64,000 nucleotides of DNA, taken from assembly GCF_009647605.1 (NCBI RefSeq), contig NZ_WJIF01000006.1:139068-203067 (forward strand). The letters run 5' to 3'. This DNA comes from Agromyces agglutinans (lineage in GTDB: Bacteria > Actinomycetota > Actinomycetes > Actinomycetales > Microbacteriaceae). The position numbers and the translations under genes were made by a program. Numbering within the stretch: the first letter of the stretch is position 1; every line of letters begins with the position of its first letter. Positions 8,604 to 19,121 of the stretch are shown in pieces. The notes below the pieces were generated by a model that had not been told where the DNA came from, searched no databases, and saw nothing but the letters and a program-made list of their open reading frames with translations.

Positions 8604-9740
8604 TCAGAGGTCGGCGTGCAGCTGCCAGGTGCGCTCGGCGGAGTCGCGCCAGGTGAACGCCCGTGCGCGGTCCTCGCCGGCGATGCGCAGGCGTCCGGCG
8701 AACTCGCGGTCGCGGACGACGTGCGCGATCGCCGCCGCGAGCGCGTCGGCGTAGTCGCCGGCGTTCCCGATCGGGACCGCGACCCCCGCACCCGACGCCA
8801 CCTCGGCGTACGCCGGGATGTCGGAGTGGATGACCGGCGCGCCCACGCTGAACGCCTCGATCAGCGACGTCGCCGACCCCTCGTCGTGGCTCGGCGCCAC
8901 GAACGCGAGCGCGCCGGCGAGGACGACCGCGAGGTCGGCGGGTTCGAGGTCGTCGAAGTGCTGCACGCGATTCGCCGCGATGCCGTACTCCTCGGCGACG
9001 GTCGCGAGATGCTGCTCACCCCAGCTGTCGGGGCCGCTCACGACCGCCGGCACTTCGGGCATGCCGGGCCGACCGAGCGCCGCGAGCACGTCGACGAGAC
9101 CCTTGCGCGGCTCGAGGGTGCCGGGCACCACGAGGTACTCCGTCGGCAGTCCGAGCCTCGCGATCCGCTCGGGCGCGTCGCGCCCGACATGCAGACCCGA
9201 ACGCGCCGCGGTCGGGATGACCCGCACCCGGTCGCCGAAGTCGCCGACCAACGCGAGCCGCTCGGCGAGTGCATGGGTCGGCACGACGATCGCGTCGGCG
9301 TGCTTCTGCGCGCGCTTCAGCATCGCCTTCTGCCACGAGACGGATGCCCCGGTCATCGCCTCGGGATGGCTCCACGCGAGCAGGTCGTGCACGGTCACCA
9401 CGACCTGGTCGCCGTTCTCGCGTCGGTGCTTGCGCAGGGGAGCGAACAAGCCCGGTGCATGGATGAATCCGCCACCCGGCGAGGTCGTGATGCCCAGCTG
9501 CCACGCTGCGGCGAGTTCGCGCCGGGCCAGGGACGTCTTGTACAGGTCGCTCAAGCCGGGGAGTTCCTGCCGGATCCGCTCGTAGTCGGGCTCGGGCGAC
9601 GACGACACGATGCCCGCGACCTCGCAGCCGGCCGGCGCGGTTGCGATCAGGGCCCGCCCGAGGTCGGCGGTGTATCGCCCGAGCGGACCGGCCACGGGCG
9701 CGACGAGCTGGTCGACGATGAAGCGCAGGGTGGTGGTCAC
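8604..9740 (-). CDS. GT4-type glycosyltransferase
   Basis: A 378-residue GT-B glycosyltransferase using an NDP-sugar donor. The N-terminal domain has the GPLGRYTADLGRAL loop, and VTVHDLLAWSHPEAM with VVPTHALAERL follows the pattern of group 1 enzymes. The C-terminal donor domain has VVPGTLEPRKGLVDVLAAL and ends in APSHDEGSATSLIEAFSVGAPVI, with the E-x7-E motif in slightly changed form. The GTG at 9740 is preferred because GAGGAG lies 4 bases upstream. Acceptor and sugar are unknown; its place at the locus edge fits extracellular polysaccharide synthesis. Confidence 0.88.
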   Translation of the reverse strand: MTTTLRFIVDQLVAPVAGPLGRYTADLGRALIATAPAGCEVAGIVSSSPEPDYERIRQELPGLSDLYKTSLARRELAAAWQLGITTSPGGGFIHAPGLFAPLRKHRRENGDQVVVTVHDLLAWSHPEAMTGASVSWQKAMLKRAQKHADAIVVPTHALAERLALVGDFGDRVRVIPTAARSGLHVGRDAPERIARLGLPTEYLVVPGTLEPRKGLVDVLAALGRPGMPEVPAVVSGPDSWGEQHLATVAEEYGIAANRVQHFDDLEPADLAVVLAGALAFVAPSHDEGSATSLIEAFSVGAPVIHSDIPAYAEVASGAGVAVPIGNAGDYADALAAAIAHVVRDREFAGRLRIAGEDRARAFTWRDSAERTWQLHADL

Positions 9741-9798
9741 GTGGCTCCTCGACTGCACGGGCGGGGACGAATGTCACCCTATCGGGGGGTGCCGGAGG

Positions 9799-10707
9799 TC
9801 AGGTGATGAGACGCCGCAGCCAGGCCGGGATCATCCCGCGTCGACGGATGAGCCCGTGGAAGGTACCGACCGAGATGGCGAGCAGTTGCGCCAGGCGCTG
9901 GGGACCGCTCACGATCGAGGTGATCATGCCGCCGGTCTCGCGCTTCGCGACGGCCAGTACCCATCGTGGCCGCTTGCGTGCGTTGCGGAAGATCAGGTCG
10001 ATGTTGTTCCGGGCGATGTAGTAGCGCCGGAACGGCGAGTGGTACTGGTACGTCGCGATGCGGCCGTCCGGATGCCGCATCGGGATGCCGAAGGGTCGCA
10101 GCTCGGCCCGCCTGCCGATGGCGTGGCGGATGTCGGTTCCACGCGCGATCGCGATGCGGAAACCGTGGTCGCGGACGCGCAGGCAGTACTCGGTGTCTAC
10201 CGTGTCGATGACCAGCCCTTCGTCGAACATTCCGGCCGTCTCGAGGCACTCACGGCTGATGACAAAGCCCGTCTGGATCGCCTCGGGAACGAGGCCGAAG
10301 CCTTCGGGGGAGGTCCAGGTCGGCAGGGCGGGAGCGCCGTTGACCCGGTCCACGCAGACGATGCCGATATTGGTGACGGGGTTGGCGGATTCGAAGACGG
10401 CGAGGGCCGTTGCGACGTACTCGAGCGGCAGCACGGTGTCCTGATCGAGGTTCACCACGAAGTCGGCACCCTGATCCAGCGCCATGCGGACGCCCTCGTT
10501 GAGAGCGCCCGCGATGCCGCGATTGCGATCGAGGCGGACGACGATGTGCCCGTCGTCCGAGATGCGGCCCAGGACTGCATCGGCCGCCGCGCCCGAACCG
10601 TCGTCGACGACGATGACGCGCTCGACTTGCGCTGCCAGCTTCGCGAGACGCTCCTGCACGTCGTCGTCGGGGTGATACGTCGGGACGATGGCGATGACCC
10701 GCGCCAT
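9799..10707 (-). CDS. GT2 rhamnosyltransferase-like glycosyltransferase
   Basis: A GT-A enzyme of 302 residues. It begins MARVIAIVPTYHPDDDV, has the nucleotide-binding VIVVDDGSG and FVVNLDQDTVLPLEY (the DQD form typical of WbbL/RfbF-like rhamnosyltransferases), and an acceptor region ISRECLETAGMFDEGLVIDTVDTEYCLRV. The ATG at 10707 is chosen because a more upstream ATG is only one base beyond the -10 element. dTDP-rhamnose made by the nearby rfb genes is the probable donor, which is an inference from family and context. Confidence 0.88.
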   Translation of the reverse strand: MARVIAIVPTYHPDDDVQERLAKLAAQVERVIVVDDGSGAAADAVLGRISDDGHIVVRLDRNRGIAGALNEGVRMALDQGADFVVNLDQDTVLPLEYVATALAVFESANPVTNIGIVCVDRVNGAPALPTWTSPEGFGLVPEAIQTGFVISRECLETAGMFDEGLVIDTVDTEYCLRVRDHGFRIAIARGTDIRHAIGRRAELRPFGIPMRHPDGRIATYQYHSPFRRYYIARNNIDLIFRNARKRPRWVLAVAKRETGGMITSIVSGPQRLAQLLAISVGTFHGLIRRRGMIPAWLRRLIT

Positions 10708-10752
10708 CACCGGTCGAGTCGGACGCTCACGGGGACGGCTCGGCGCGGGCAT

Positions 10753-10759
10753 TAGGCTA
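10753..10759. promoter_or_regulatory. Overlapping divergent -10 elements (TAGGCTA)
   Basis: TAGGCT on the plus strand (10753-10758) and TAGCCT on the minus strand (10759-10754) are the same seven bases read both ways. They would serve the coiled-coil/glycosyltransferase pair on the right and the rhamnosyltransferase-like gene on the left. Confidence 0.5.
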
Positions 10760-10792
10760 GTTTACGACCGCCGCCGAGAGGAACGAACACCG

Positions 10793-11077
10793 GTGCCTTC
10801 CGACCTGAAATCCACGTGGCCAGATGATGCCCGCGACGTGCGTCCGACTCGCGAGCAGCTGCTCGCGGAGGAACGGCTCGCCTTCACCGATCGGATCATC
10901 GGGCTCGAGGAGCAGGTCAAGGAGCTTCGCCGGGAGTCCATCTCCGGCCCGAGCGAAGCCGTGGCCGTCGAATCGAATCTCGCAGCGCTCCAGTCGTCGA
11001 CGACGTGGAAGGTCGGGCGGGTCGTGATGCTGCCCATGCGCGCCTTGCGTGTGATCAAGCGGCGAGTGCTGCGTTGA
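10793..11077 (+). CDS. Small coiled-coil protein of the glycan locus
   Basis: A 94-residue protein with no family name I can give. GAGAGGAA lies about 10 bases before the GTG start. Residues 20-50 form a charged helix (REQLLAEERLAFTDRIIGLEEQVKELRRE) with coiled-coil spacing. The C-terminus reads SSTTWKVGRVVMLPMRALRVIKRRVLR, a basic amphipathic end very like that of the methyltransferase at 14579-15499 (SSTSWRVTRPLRSLGTRLQ). Its stop overlaps the TTG of the next glycosyltransferase. It may be a membrane-tethering subunit of that enzyme. Confidence 0.7.
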   Translation: MPSDLKSTWPDDARDVRPTREQLLAEERLAFTDRIIGLEEQVKELRRESISGPSEAVAVESNLAALQSSTTWKVGRVVMLPMRALRVIKRRVLR

Positions 11078-12585
11078 GCGCGATCGACGCGGAGCTGGCC
11101 GCACGCATCGAAGTCTGGATCGAAACCGCGGGAACCCCGTTCGACTCGGTGGAGGCGTCGATCGCGTCGGTGCGGGCAGCGGGCGTTCCCGGCAGCGCGA
11201 TCCGACTGCTACTCGGATCAGGGTCGGACGTGCGCGACGAGCTGAGCTCCCTCGCCGCGGGCGCCGGCATCGAGACGATGTCGGATGCCGCGGCTGCACT
11301 CGACGCACGACTGGGTGAGATGAGCGCCGACACGGTGTTCATCGTCCGCTGGGGAACGGTCACGCCCGACGTCGTGCACTCGGCCGTCGGCTTCCTCGAC
11401 CGGAACCCCTCGCTCGGCCTCGCATACGGCGACTCGGTGACGCCCTCGGGGATCCCGCTGCTGCGGCCGGCGGCATCCCCCATCCGCCTCCGGAGCAACG
11501 ACTACCTCGGGCCGATCGTCGTGGTCCGTACGGCCGCCCTACGCGCCATCGGAGGCTTCCGCGTCGAGGCCGAGCGGGCGCATGTTCTCGACATCGCGCT
11601 CCGGCTCGACGAGGCCGGATGGGCCTTCGGATTGCTGCCGTTGGTGCTCTCGACCGAAGAACTCGCACGCAAGGACTTCGCCGAAACCGCGCTCGCCCAG
11701 GAGCGGGTGGTCCGCTCGGCGCTCGAGCGCGTCGGCGTCGGCGCCACCATCGAGGAGGTCGAGCCGTTCGTTCGGCGCGTGAGGTACGAGATCTCCGGCG
11801 AGCCGCTCGTGTCGATCGTCATCCCGACGCGGGGAGGCGCTGCAGAGATCGCGGGACGGCATCGCGTCCTCGTCGTGGAGGCGATCCGCGGCATCGTGGA
11901 GCGTTCGAGCTATAGCAACCTCGAGTTCGTCGTGGTGGCCGACGACGTCACCCCCGACTCGGTGATCCGGGAACTGCGCGAACTGTGCGGCGACCGTCTG
12001 CGTCTGGTGCTCTGGGACGCGCCGTTCAACTTCAGCGCCAAGATGAATCGCGGTGCCGTCATGGCCTCCGGCGAGTACCTCCTCCTCCTGAACGACGACG
12101 TCGAGGTCGTCACCGACGACTGGATCGAGACGATGCTCGGGCTCGCCCAGCAGCGTGGCGTCGGCATCGTCGGCTCGCAGTTGTATTTCGAGGACAGCAC
12201 CATCCAGCACGCCGGCCAGGTGTACACCGGAGGGGTTGCCGGTCACGCCGCGTTCGGTTGGGTCGGCGGGCGCGACGACTCGATCAAGTCCATGATCACC
12301 GATCACGAGGTGTCCGGGGTGACGGCCGCCTGCGCCATGATCGCCCGTGACCTCTACTTGGAGGTGGGAGGCTTCACCCTCGAGCTTCCCGGCAACTACA
12401 ACGATGTCGACCTGAACATGAAGGTGCGGCAGACGGGCCGCTCGGCAGTGTTCACGCCGTGGGCGCGGCTCTATCACTTCGAGTCGAAGACGCGGGATCC
12501 GCGGATCCTGCCCACCGACCTCGAGACGCTGCAGGCGCGCTGGAAGCGACGGATGCAGGTGGAACTCTACTCGCGGATGCTCTGA
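11074..12585 (+). CDS. Two-domain GT2 glycosyltransferase, N-terminal domain degenerate
   Basis: A 503-residue protein with two GT-A-like halves. The second, from about residue 245, is a normal family 2 domain: VSIVIPTRGG, NRGAVMASGEYLLLLNDDVEVV with a DDD-type motif, VTAACAMIARDLYLEVGGF and NYNDVDLNMKV. The first half repeats the end of the fold (VFIVRWGTVTP, LGLAYGDSVTP, VVRTAALRAIGGF) but lacks a clear opening nucleotide-binding segment and DXD, so it is probably inactive or binds the acceptor. The TTG start overlaps the preceding stop (TTGA), so translation is probably coupled to the coiled-coil protein. Confidence 0.83.
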   Translation: MSAIDAELAARIEVWIETAGTPFDSVEASIASVRAAGVPGSAIRLLLGSGSDVRDELSSLAAGAGIETMSDAAAALDARLGEMSADTVFIVRWGTVTPDVVHSAVGFLDRNPSLGLAYGDSVTPSGIPLLRPAASPIRLRSNDYLGPIVVVRTAALRAIGGFRVEAERAHVLDIALRLDEAGWAFGLLPLVLSTEELARKDFAETALAQERVVRSALERVGVGATIEEVEPFVRRVRYEISGEPLVSIVIPTRGGAAEIAGRHRVLVVEAIRGIVERSSYSNLEFVVVADDVTPDSVIRELRELCGDRLRLVLWDAPFNFSAKMNRGAVMASGEYLLLLNDDVEVVTDDWIETMLGLAQQRGVGIVGSQLYFEDSTIQHAGQVYTGGVAGHAAFGWVGGRDDSIKSMITDHEVSGVTAACAMIARDLYLEVGGFTLELPGNYNDVDLNMKVRQTGRSAVFTPWARLYHFESKTRDPRILPTDLETLQARWKRRMQVELYSRML

Positions 12586-12601
12586 CCGAGCTCCCGGCAC
12601 G

Positions 12602-14487
<1,886 letters not shown>

Positions 14488-14578
14488 CTATCGATGCCCG
14501 GCTGGGAGGCCTCTGCTCCTATCCGATCGGCTCAGGGATCAGTAGGCTGACACGACCCGAGCAAGGAAGCAGGATCGA

Positions 14579-15499
14579 ATGTCCACGAGTCTGGACCGAG
14601 ACGTGCGGACGGCTGCCCCGCCGTTCTGGCTGTCGCCGACCGCGTACTGGCAGCCCGAACGGATCGTGACGTCCGCGTGGCTGGGACACGCCCCGTTCGC
14701 GTTCTGGTTGATGGATGCGTTGCGCCCGCGGGGTGTCGTCGAACTCGGCACCCACTACGGGTTCTCCTGCTTCGTCTTCGCGCAAGCGGCGAAACGGCTC
14801 GGGTCGACGACCGCGATCCGCGCGCTCGACAGCTGGGAAGGCGATGACCAGGCCGGGTTCTACGGCGAGGAGGTGTACGCCTCCGTGGCGGACGTCGCGC
14901 AGCGGGAGTATCCCGAGCTCGTCACGCTCATGCGGGGCTGGTTCAGCGAGACGCGAACCCTCGTCGCCGACGACTCGGTCGACCTGCTCCACATCGACGG
15001 CAGGCACAGCTACGACGACGTCTCCGAGGACTACGAGCAGTGGCGGAGCACGGTCCGCGACGGGGGCGTCATCCTCTTCCACGACATCGCCGAGACTGAG
15101 AACGGGTTCGGCGTCTGGCGCCTCTGGGAGGAACTCAGCACGAAGTATCCATCGTTCGCCTTCGCGCACAGCCACGGGCTCGGGGTGCTCTCGGTGGGGG
15201 AGCCGCGCTCCGGAGCGATCGCCGACCTGTTCGCCGCCGACGACGAGACCGCGGCCGCGATCCGACGCGACTTCGAGGAGCTCGGTCGACGAATCGAACG
15301 GCTCGCCTGGTTGGAGGCGAAGCCGGCCGAGGTCGACTCGCTTCATGAGGTGGTCGCGATGCTTCAGGGGCGGACCGCGGACCTCGAGCACAAGATCGCG
15401 GAGCGGGACCGCGAGGTCGCGGAGATCCGCTCGAGCACGAGTTGGCGCGTGACTCGTCCGCTCCGTAGCCTCGGAACCAGGCTGCAGCGGCGCGGATGA
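14579..15499 (+). CDS. Class I SAM-dependent methyltransferase with C-terminal coiled coil
   Basis: A 306-residue protein. Residues 45-60 (GVVELGTHYGFSCFVFAQ) are the SAM-binding loop, DLLHIDGRHSYDDVSEDYEQW near 140-160 is the acidic core of the Methyltransf_24 type, and ILFHDIAE follows. Residues 240-290 form a helical coiled-coil stretch, ending in SSTSWRVTRPLRSL, which resembles the end of the small protein at 10793-11077. It is likely to cap or decorate the glycan by O-methylation; the target is unknown. TAGGCT at 14543-14548 is a candidate -10. Confidence 0.83.
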   Translation: MSTSLDRDVRTAAPPFWLSPTAYWQPERIVTSAWLGHAPFAFWLMDALRPRGVVELGTHYGFSCFVFAQAAKRLGSTTAIRALDSWEGDDQAGFYGEEVYASVADVAQREYPELVTLMRGWFSETRTLVADDSVDLLHIDGRHSYDDVSEDYEQWRSTVRDGGVILFHDIAETENGFGVWRLWEELSTKYPSFAFAHSHGLGVLSVGEPRSGAIADLFAADDETAAAIRRDFEELGRRIERLAWLEAKPAEVDSLHEVVAMLQGRTADLEHKIAERDREVAEIRSSTSWRVTRPLRSLGTRLQRRG

Positions 15500-15525
15500 C
15501 GAGCTCGAACGCCGCCCATCGCCGG

Positions 15526-15531
15526 TAGGCT
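15526..15531 (+). promoter_or_regulatory. -10 element TAGGCT for rfbC
   Basis: TAGGCT is followed by eight bases and the GTG at 15540. No Shine-Dalgarno sequence is seen, so the rfbC message is probably leaderless. It also marks rfbC-rfbA as a unit separate from the methyltransferase upstream. Confidence 0.6.
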
Positions 15532-15539
15532 TGGTGTCC

Positions 15540-16148
15540 GTGCAGATCCGCGAACTGAAGATCCCCGACAGCTACGAGCTCACGCCCAAGCAATTCGGCG
15601 ACGACCGCGGCGTGTTCCTCGAGTGGTATCGCTTCGACCGGCTCGAAGAGGCCGTCGGCCACCGGCTCGAGCTGGCACAGGCGAACACGTCGGTTTCCAA
15701 GCGCGGTGTGGTCCGCGGTATCCACTTCGCCGACATCCCGCCGAGCCAGGCGAAGTACGTCACCGCGACGCATGGGTCGGTGCTCGACTTCGTGATCGAC
15801 ATCCGCGTCGGCTCACCGACGTTCGGCGAATGGGACTCGGTTCTGCTCGACGACGTCGACCGGCGAGCCATCTACATCGCCGAAGGTCTCGGACACTGCT
15901 TCGTCGCGCTCACGGATGACGCAACGGTCAGCTATCTCGTGACGTCCCCGTTCAACGCCGAACGCGAGCACGGGGTGAACCCGCTCGACCCCGAGATCGG
16001 GCTCGACTTCGGCATCGCTGCCGACGAGCTCCTGCTGTCGCCGAAGGACACGGCGGCACCGAGCCTGGCCGAGGCCGCTGCATCCGGTCTTCTCCCGACG
16101 TGGGAGGCCGCTCGCACGTTCTACTCCGCACTCGACGAAGGGCGCTGA
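15540..16148 (+). CDS. rfbC: dTDP-4-dehydrorhamnose 3,5-epimerase
   Basis: Epimerises dTDP-4-keto-6-deoxyglucose at C3 and C5. The 202-residue cupin has DDRGVFLEWYR, KRGVVRGIHFAD with the catalytic His, VLDFVIDIRVGSPTFGEW and IYIAEGLGHCFVAL. The GTG at 15540 is preferred over one at 15534 because it lies at the expected transcription start behind TAGGCT. rfbA follows 3 bases after its stop. Confidence 0.95.
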   Translation: MQIRELKIPDSYELTPKQFGDDRGVFLEWYRFDRLEEAVGHRLELAQANTSVSKRGVVRGIHFADIPPSQAKYVTATHGSVLDFVIDIRVGSPTFGEWDSVLLDDVDRRAIYIAEGLGHCFVALTDDATVSYLVTSPFNAEREHGVNPLDPEIGLDFGIAADELLLSPKDTAAPSLAEAAASGLLPTWEAARTFYSALDEGR

Positions 16149-16151
16149 TCC

Positions 16152-17021
16152 ATGCGCGGCATCATCCTCGCCGGTGGTTCCGGCACGCGACTCTGGCCGA
16201 TCACCAAGGGCATCTCGAAGCAGCTGATGCCGATCTACGACAAGCCGATGATCTACTATCCGCTGTCGACGCTCATGATGGCGGGCATTCGTGAGATCCT
16301 CATCATCACCACGCCCGAGTACAACGAGCAGTTCAAGGCGCTGCTGGGCGACGGGTCGCACCTCGGCATCGATCTCCAGTACGCGGTCCAGCCGTCGCCC
16401 GACGGCCTCGCGCAGGCCTTCATCATCGGCGAGGAGTTCATCGGCGATGACAGCGTGGCACTGGTGCTCGGTGACAACATCTTCCACGGCACGGGCTTGG
16501 GCTCCGCACTCCGCAGCAACACCGAGATCGACGGCGCGCTGATCTTCGCCTACCAAGTCAGCGATCCCACGGCGTACGGCGTCGTGGAGTTCGACGCCGA
16601 GGGGCGCGCGATCTCGATCGAAGAGAAGCCAGCGGCACCGAAGAGCAACTTCGCCGTGCCGGGCCTGTACTTCTACGACAACGATGTCGTCGAGATCGCG
16701 AAGACGATCGAGCCGAGCGACCGGGGCGAGCTCGAGATCAGCACCGTCAACGAACGGTATCTCCAGCAGGGCAAGCTGCGCGTGCAGGTGCTCGATCGTG
16801 GAACGGCTTGGTTGGACACCGGAACCTTCGAATCCATGATGCAGGCGTCCGATTACGTGCGCGTCATCGAGGATCGCCAGGGGTTCAAGATCGGATGCAT
16901 CGAGGAGATCGCCTGGCGAGCCGGATGGCTCGAAGACGACCAGCTCGTGCAGCTGGCGCAACCGCTGCTGAAGAGCGGCTACGGGTCGTACCTGCAACGG
17001 TTGGTGGGTCCGCTGCGCTGA
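16152..17021 (+). CDS. rfbA: Glucose-1-phosphate thymidylyltransferase
   Basis: First step of dTDP-rhamnose synthesis: joins dTTP and glucose-1-phosphate. The 289-residue protein begins [20 protein letters not shown] with [18 protein letters not shown], the nucleotide-binding signature, and has [11 protein letters not shown] with the metal-binding Asp, then [20 protein letters not shown]. With rfbC, rfbB and rfbD the pathway is complete within 4.5 kb. Confidence 0.97.
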   Translation: MRGIILAGGSGTRLWPITKGISKQLMPIYDKPMIYYPLSTLMMAGIREILIITTPEYNEQFKALLGDGSHLGIDLQYAVQPSPDGLAQAFIIGEEFIGDDSVALVLGDNIFHGTGLGSALRSNTEIDGALIFAYQVSDPTAYGVVEFDAEGRAISIEEKPAAPKSNFAVPGLYFYDNDVVEIAKTIEPSDRGELEISTVNERYLQQGKLRVQVLDRGTAWLDTGTFESMMQASDYVRVIEDRQGFKIGCIEEIAWRAGWLEDDQLVQLAQPLLKSGYGSYLQRLVGPLR

Positions 17022-17043
17022 GGCGCTCGGCAGTGAGGCGCTC

Positions 17044-17898
17044 TCAGTGGAGGCGTCGCGCGAGACGCTCGCGGAGCCGGAGGCCGAGGGCGAGGCTCGC
17101 CCGGACCGGCCACCAGCGCAGTCCGGGGTAGGTCTTCGCGATGAAGCGCTGAGCACTGCGATGGTGGGCAGCGATCATCGCCGAGGACTCTGCCGATGTC
17201 GAGTGGCCCCCTGTGTGGACGACGCTCGCGGTGGGCGTGAAGCGGTTCCGCCAGCCGGCGCGACCGAGTCGGGCGCCGAAGTCGACGTCTTCGAAGTACA
17301 TGAAGAATTCCGAGTCGAAGCCGCCGATGTCATCGAATGCGGAGCGACGAACGAGCAGGCACGCCCCCGACAACCATCCGGCGTCGCGCTCGTGGTCGAC
17401 GGCGTTCGCGGCGTGATACCGCCGAGTCCACGGATTCGCCGGCCAGACCGGTCCGAACACGGCGTGACCGGTGCCGACCCCGAGGCCGGGGACGGGGCGT
17501 GCCGACGGGTAGGCGGTGCCGTCTTCGTTCCGGATGAGGGGACCGACGGCACCGATCCGCGAATCCGCGTTCGCGATGGCGACCATCTCATCGATCGATC
17601 CCTCGTCGAACACCACATCGGGGTTCGTCACGAGCAACCATTCGACCCCGTCGGGGATACCCCGTACGACCTCGTTCACGGCACCGCCATAGCCGAGATT
17701 GCCCGGCATCGCCCGGTAGTCGGCTCCCGCGCGTTCGGCGACGTCCTTCGCGTCATCGGTGCCGGGGAGGTTGTCGGCGACGAACGAGAGCACCGGTGCG
17801 TCACTCGCGCGTGCGACGCTCGCGAGCATCGCCTCGAGCGCGTCGGCCGACCGGTAGGTGACCGTGACCAACGCGACCATGGGAGCGACGGTCATCAT
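17044..17898 (-). CDS. GT2 glycosyltransferase of rhamnosyltransferase type
   Basis: A 284-residue GT-A enzyme: MVALVTVTYRSADALEAML opens the fold, PGNLGYGGAVNEV and WLLVTNPDVVFDEGS (NPD in the DXD position) follow. LSGACLLVRRSAFDDIGGFDSEFFMYFEDVDFGARL is the acceptor signature common in rhamnosyltransferases. Its ATG overlaps the stop of the ABC ATPase gene, placing it as the third gene of an exporter operon. It probably adds rhamnose or another dTDP-sugar to the exported chain. Confidence 0.88.
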   Translation of the reverse strand: MMTVAPMVALVTVTYRSADALEAMLASVARASDAPVLSFVADNLPGTDDAKDVAERAGADYRAMPGNLGYGGAVNEVVRGIPDGVEWLLVTNPDVVFDEGSIDEMVAIANADSRIGAVGPLIRNEDGTAYPSARPVPGLGVGTGHAVFGPVWPANPWTRRYHAANAVDHERDAGWLSGACLLVRRSAFDDIGGFDSEFFMYFEDVDFGARLGRAGWRNRFTPTASVVHTGGHSTSAESSAMIAAHHRSAQRFIAKTYPGLRWWPVRASLALGLRLRERLARRLH

Positions 17899-19121
17899 GC
17901 CCGGTCGATCGAGACAGTCCCGCGGGCTTCGAATTGCACGAGGCCGGCGCCGTACGGATCATCCTCGAAATCGAGGTGACCGGCCGGGTCCAGCAACGCG
18001 ATCGGCTCGCCGTCGACCGTGGTGGCTCCGGCTGAGACGACCAGGCGGTTGATCCCGAAGTTGGTGTCGGGCAGTTCGAATCGGACGGCGTATCGACCCG
18101 GGCTCGTCGGCAGGATCATCCCGAGCCCCTCCGAGTTGAGCCGGTAGACGGCATTGCCGATGGTCGAACTCAGCGTGAATCCCGTGATCCACTCAACGGG
18201 CCGCACCACGTCGACGTGGATGGTGATGGCGACGTCGGTGCCACGTCGGATGGGCGCGCCATCGAACGCCTGACCGTCCGCGTGCTCGATCGAAACCGAG
18301 TTGACGACGATCGGGGGAGCGGTGTCCGCTCCTGCCGCTGCCTGCTCTCGCTCCTCGGCCGCGACGCGATCTCGCTCGTACCCCTCGCGGAGCGTCCTGA
18401 TTCCGGCGCCGACGTCCCCATCGTGGACCACCCGGCCGGCGTCGAGGACGACGGCGCGCGTGCACACATCGGCGACCTGTTCCGCGGAGTGGCTCACGAG
18501 GACGATCGTCCGGCCCTCCTTCTGGAACTGCCGGATCTTGTTCATGCACTTCAACTGGAACGGCTCATCGCCGACCGCGAGCACCTCGTCGACGAGGAGG
18601 AGATCGGGATCCGAGTGTACGGCGACGGCGAATGCCAGGCGCACGTACATGCCTGACGAATAGAACTTCACCTGGGAGTCGATGAAGTCTCCGATGCCGG
18701 AGAACTCGACGATGTCATCGAACACCGCGTCGGTCTCGCTGGTGGACATGCCCAGGATCGCAGCATTGAGGTAGACGTTGTCGCGCCCGGTGAGGTCGGG
18801 GTGGAAGCCGGCACCCAGTTCGAGCAGTGCCGCAACTCGACCCCGCCGGTAGACCTCACCCGAGCTCGCCTCGATGATCCCACCGATGACCTTGAGCAAC
18901 GTGCTCTTGCCCGAACCGTTGTGTCCGATCAGCCCGACCGTCTCGCCGAGACGGATCTCGACATCGACGTCGTCGAGGGCGAGGAACTCGTCCCGCGATC
19001 GAGCGCGGTTCCGCCAGTAGAGGAGACGGTCCTTCAGCGATTTGTCCTTGTGCAGGACGAACCGCTTCGACACGTGGGAGACGACGACGAGTGCCTCGGC
19101 CGTGGAGTCTGTGATGGTCAT
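17895..19121 (-). CDS. wzt: Polysaccharide ABC exporter ATP-binding protein (Wzt-like)
   Basis: ATPase of a Wzm/Wzt-type exporter of undecaprenyl-linked glycans. Residues 60-75 hold the Walker A LIGHNGSGKSTLLK. The family signature is YSSGMYVRLAFAVAVHSD, and Walker B is LLLVDEVLAVGDEPF. Beyond residue 265 a separate beta-rich domain runs to 408, in the position of the Wzt C-terminal carbohydrate-binding domain. In O9a-type systems that domain recognises a chain-end cap, so export here may depend on a terminal modification. The ATG overlaps the permease stop. Confidence 0.92.
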   Translation of the reverse strand: MTITDSTAEALVVVSHVSKRFVLHKDKSLKDRLLYWRNRARSRDEFLALDDVDVEIRLGETVGLIGHNGSGKSTLLKVIGGIIEASSGEVYRRGRVAALLELGAGFHPDLTGRDNVYLNAAILGMSTSETDAVFDDIVEFSGIGDFIDSQVKFYSSGMYVRLAFAVAVHSDPDLLLVDEVLAVGDEPFQLKCMNKIRQFQKEGRTIVLVSHSAEQVADVCTRAVVLDAGRVVHDGDVGAGIRTLREGYERDRVAAEEREQAAAGADTAPPIVVNSVSIEHADGQAFDGAPIRRGTDVAITIHVDVVRPVEWITGFTLSSTIGNAVYRLNSEGLGMILPTSPGRYAVRFELPDTNFGINRLVVSAGATTVDGEPIALLDPAGHLDFEDDPYGAGLVQFEARGTVSIDRA

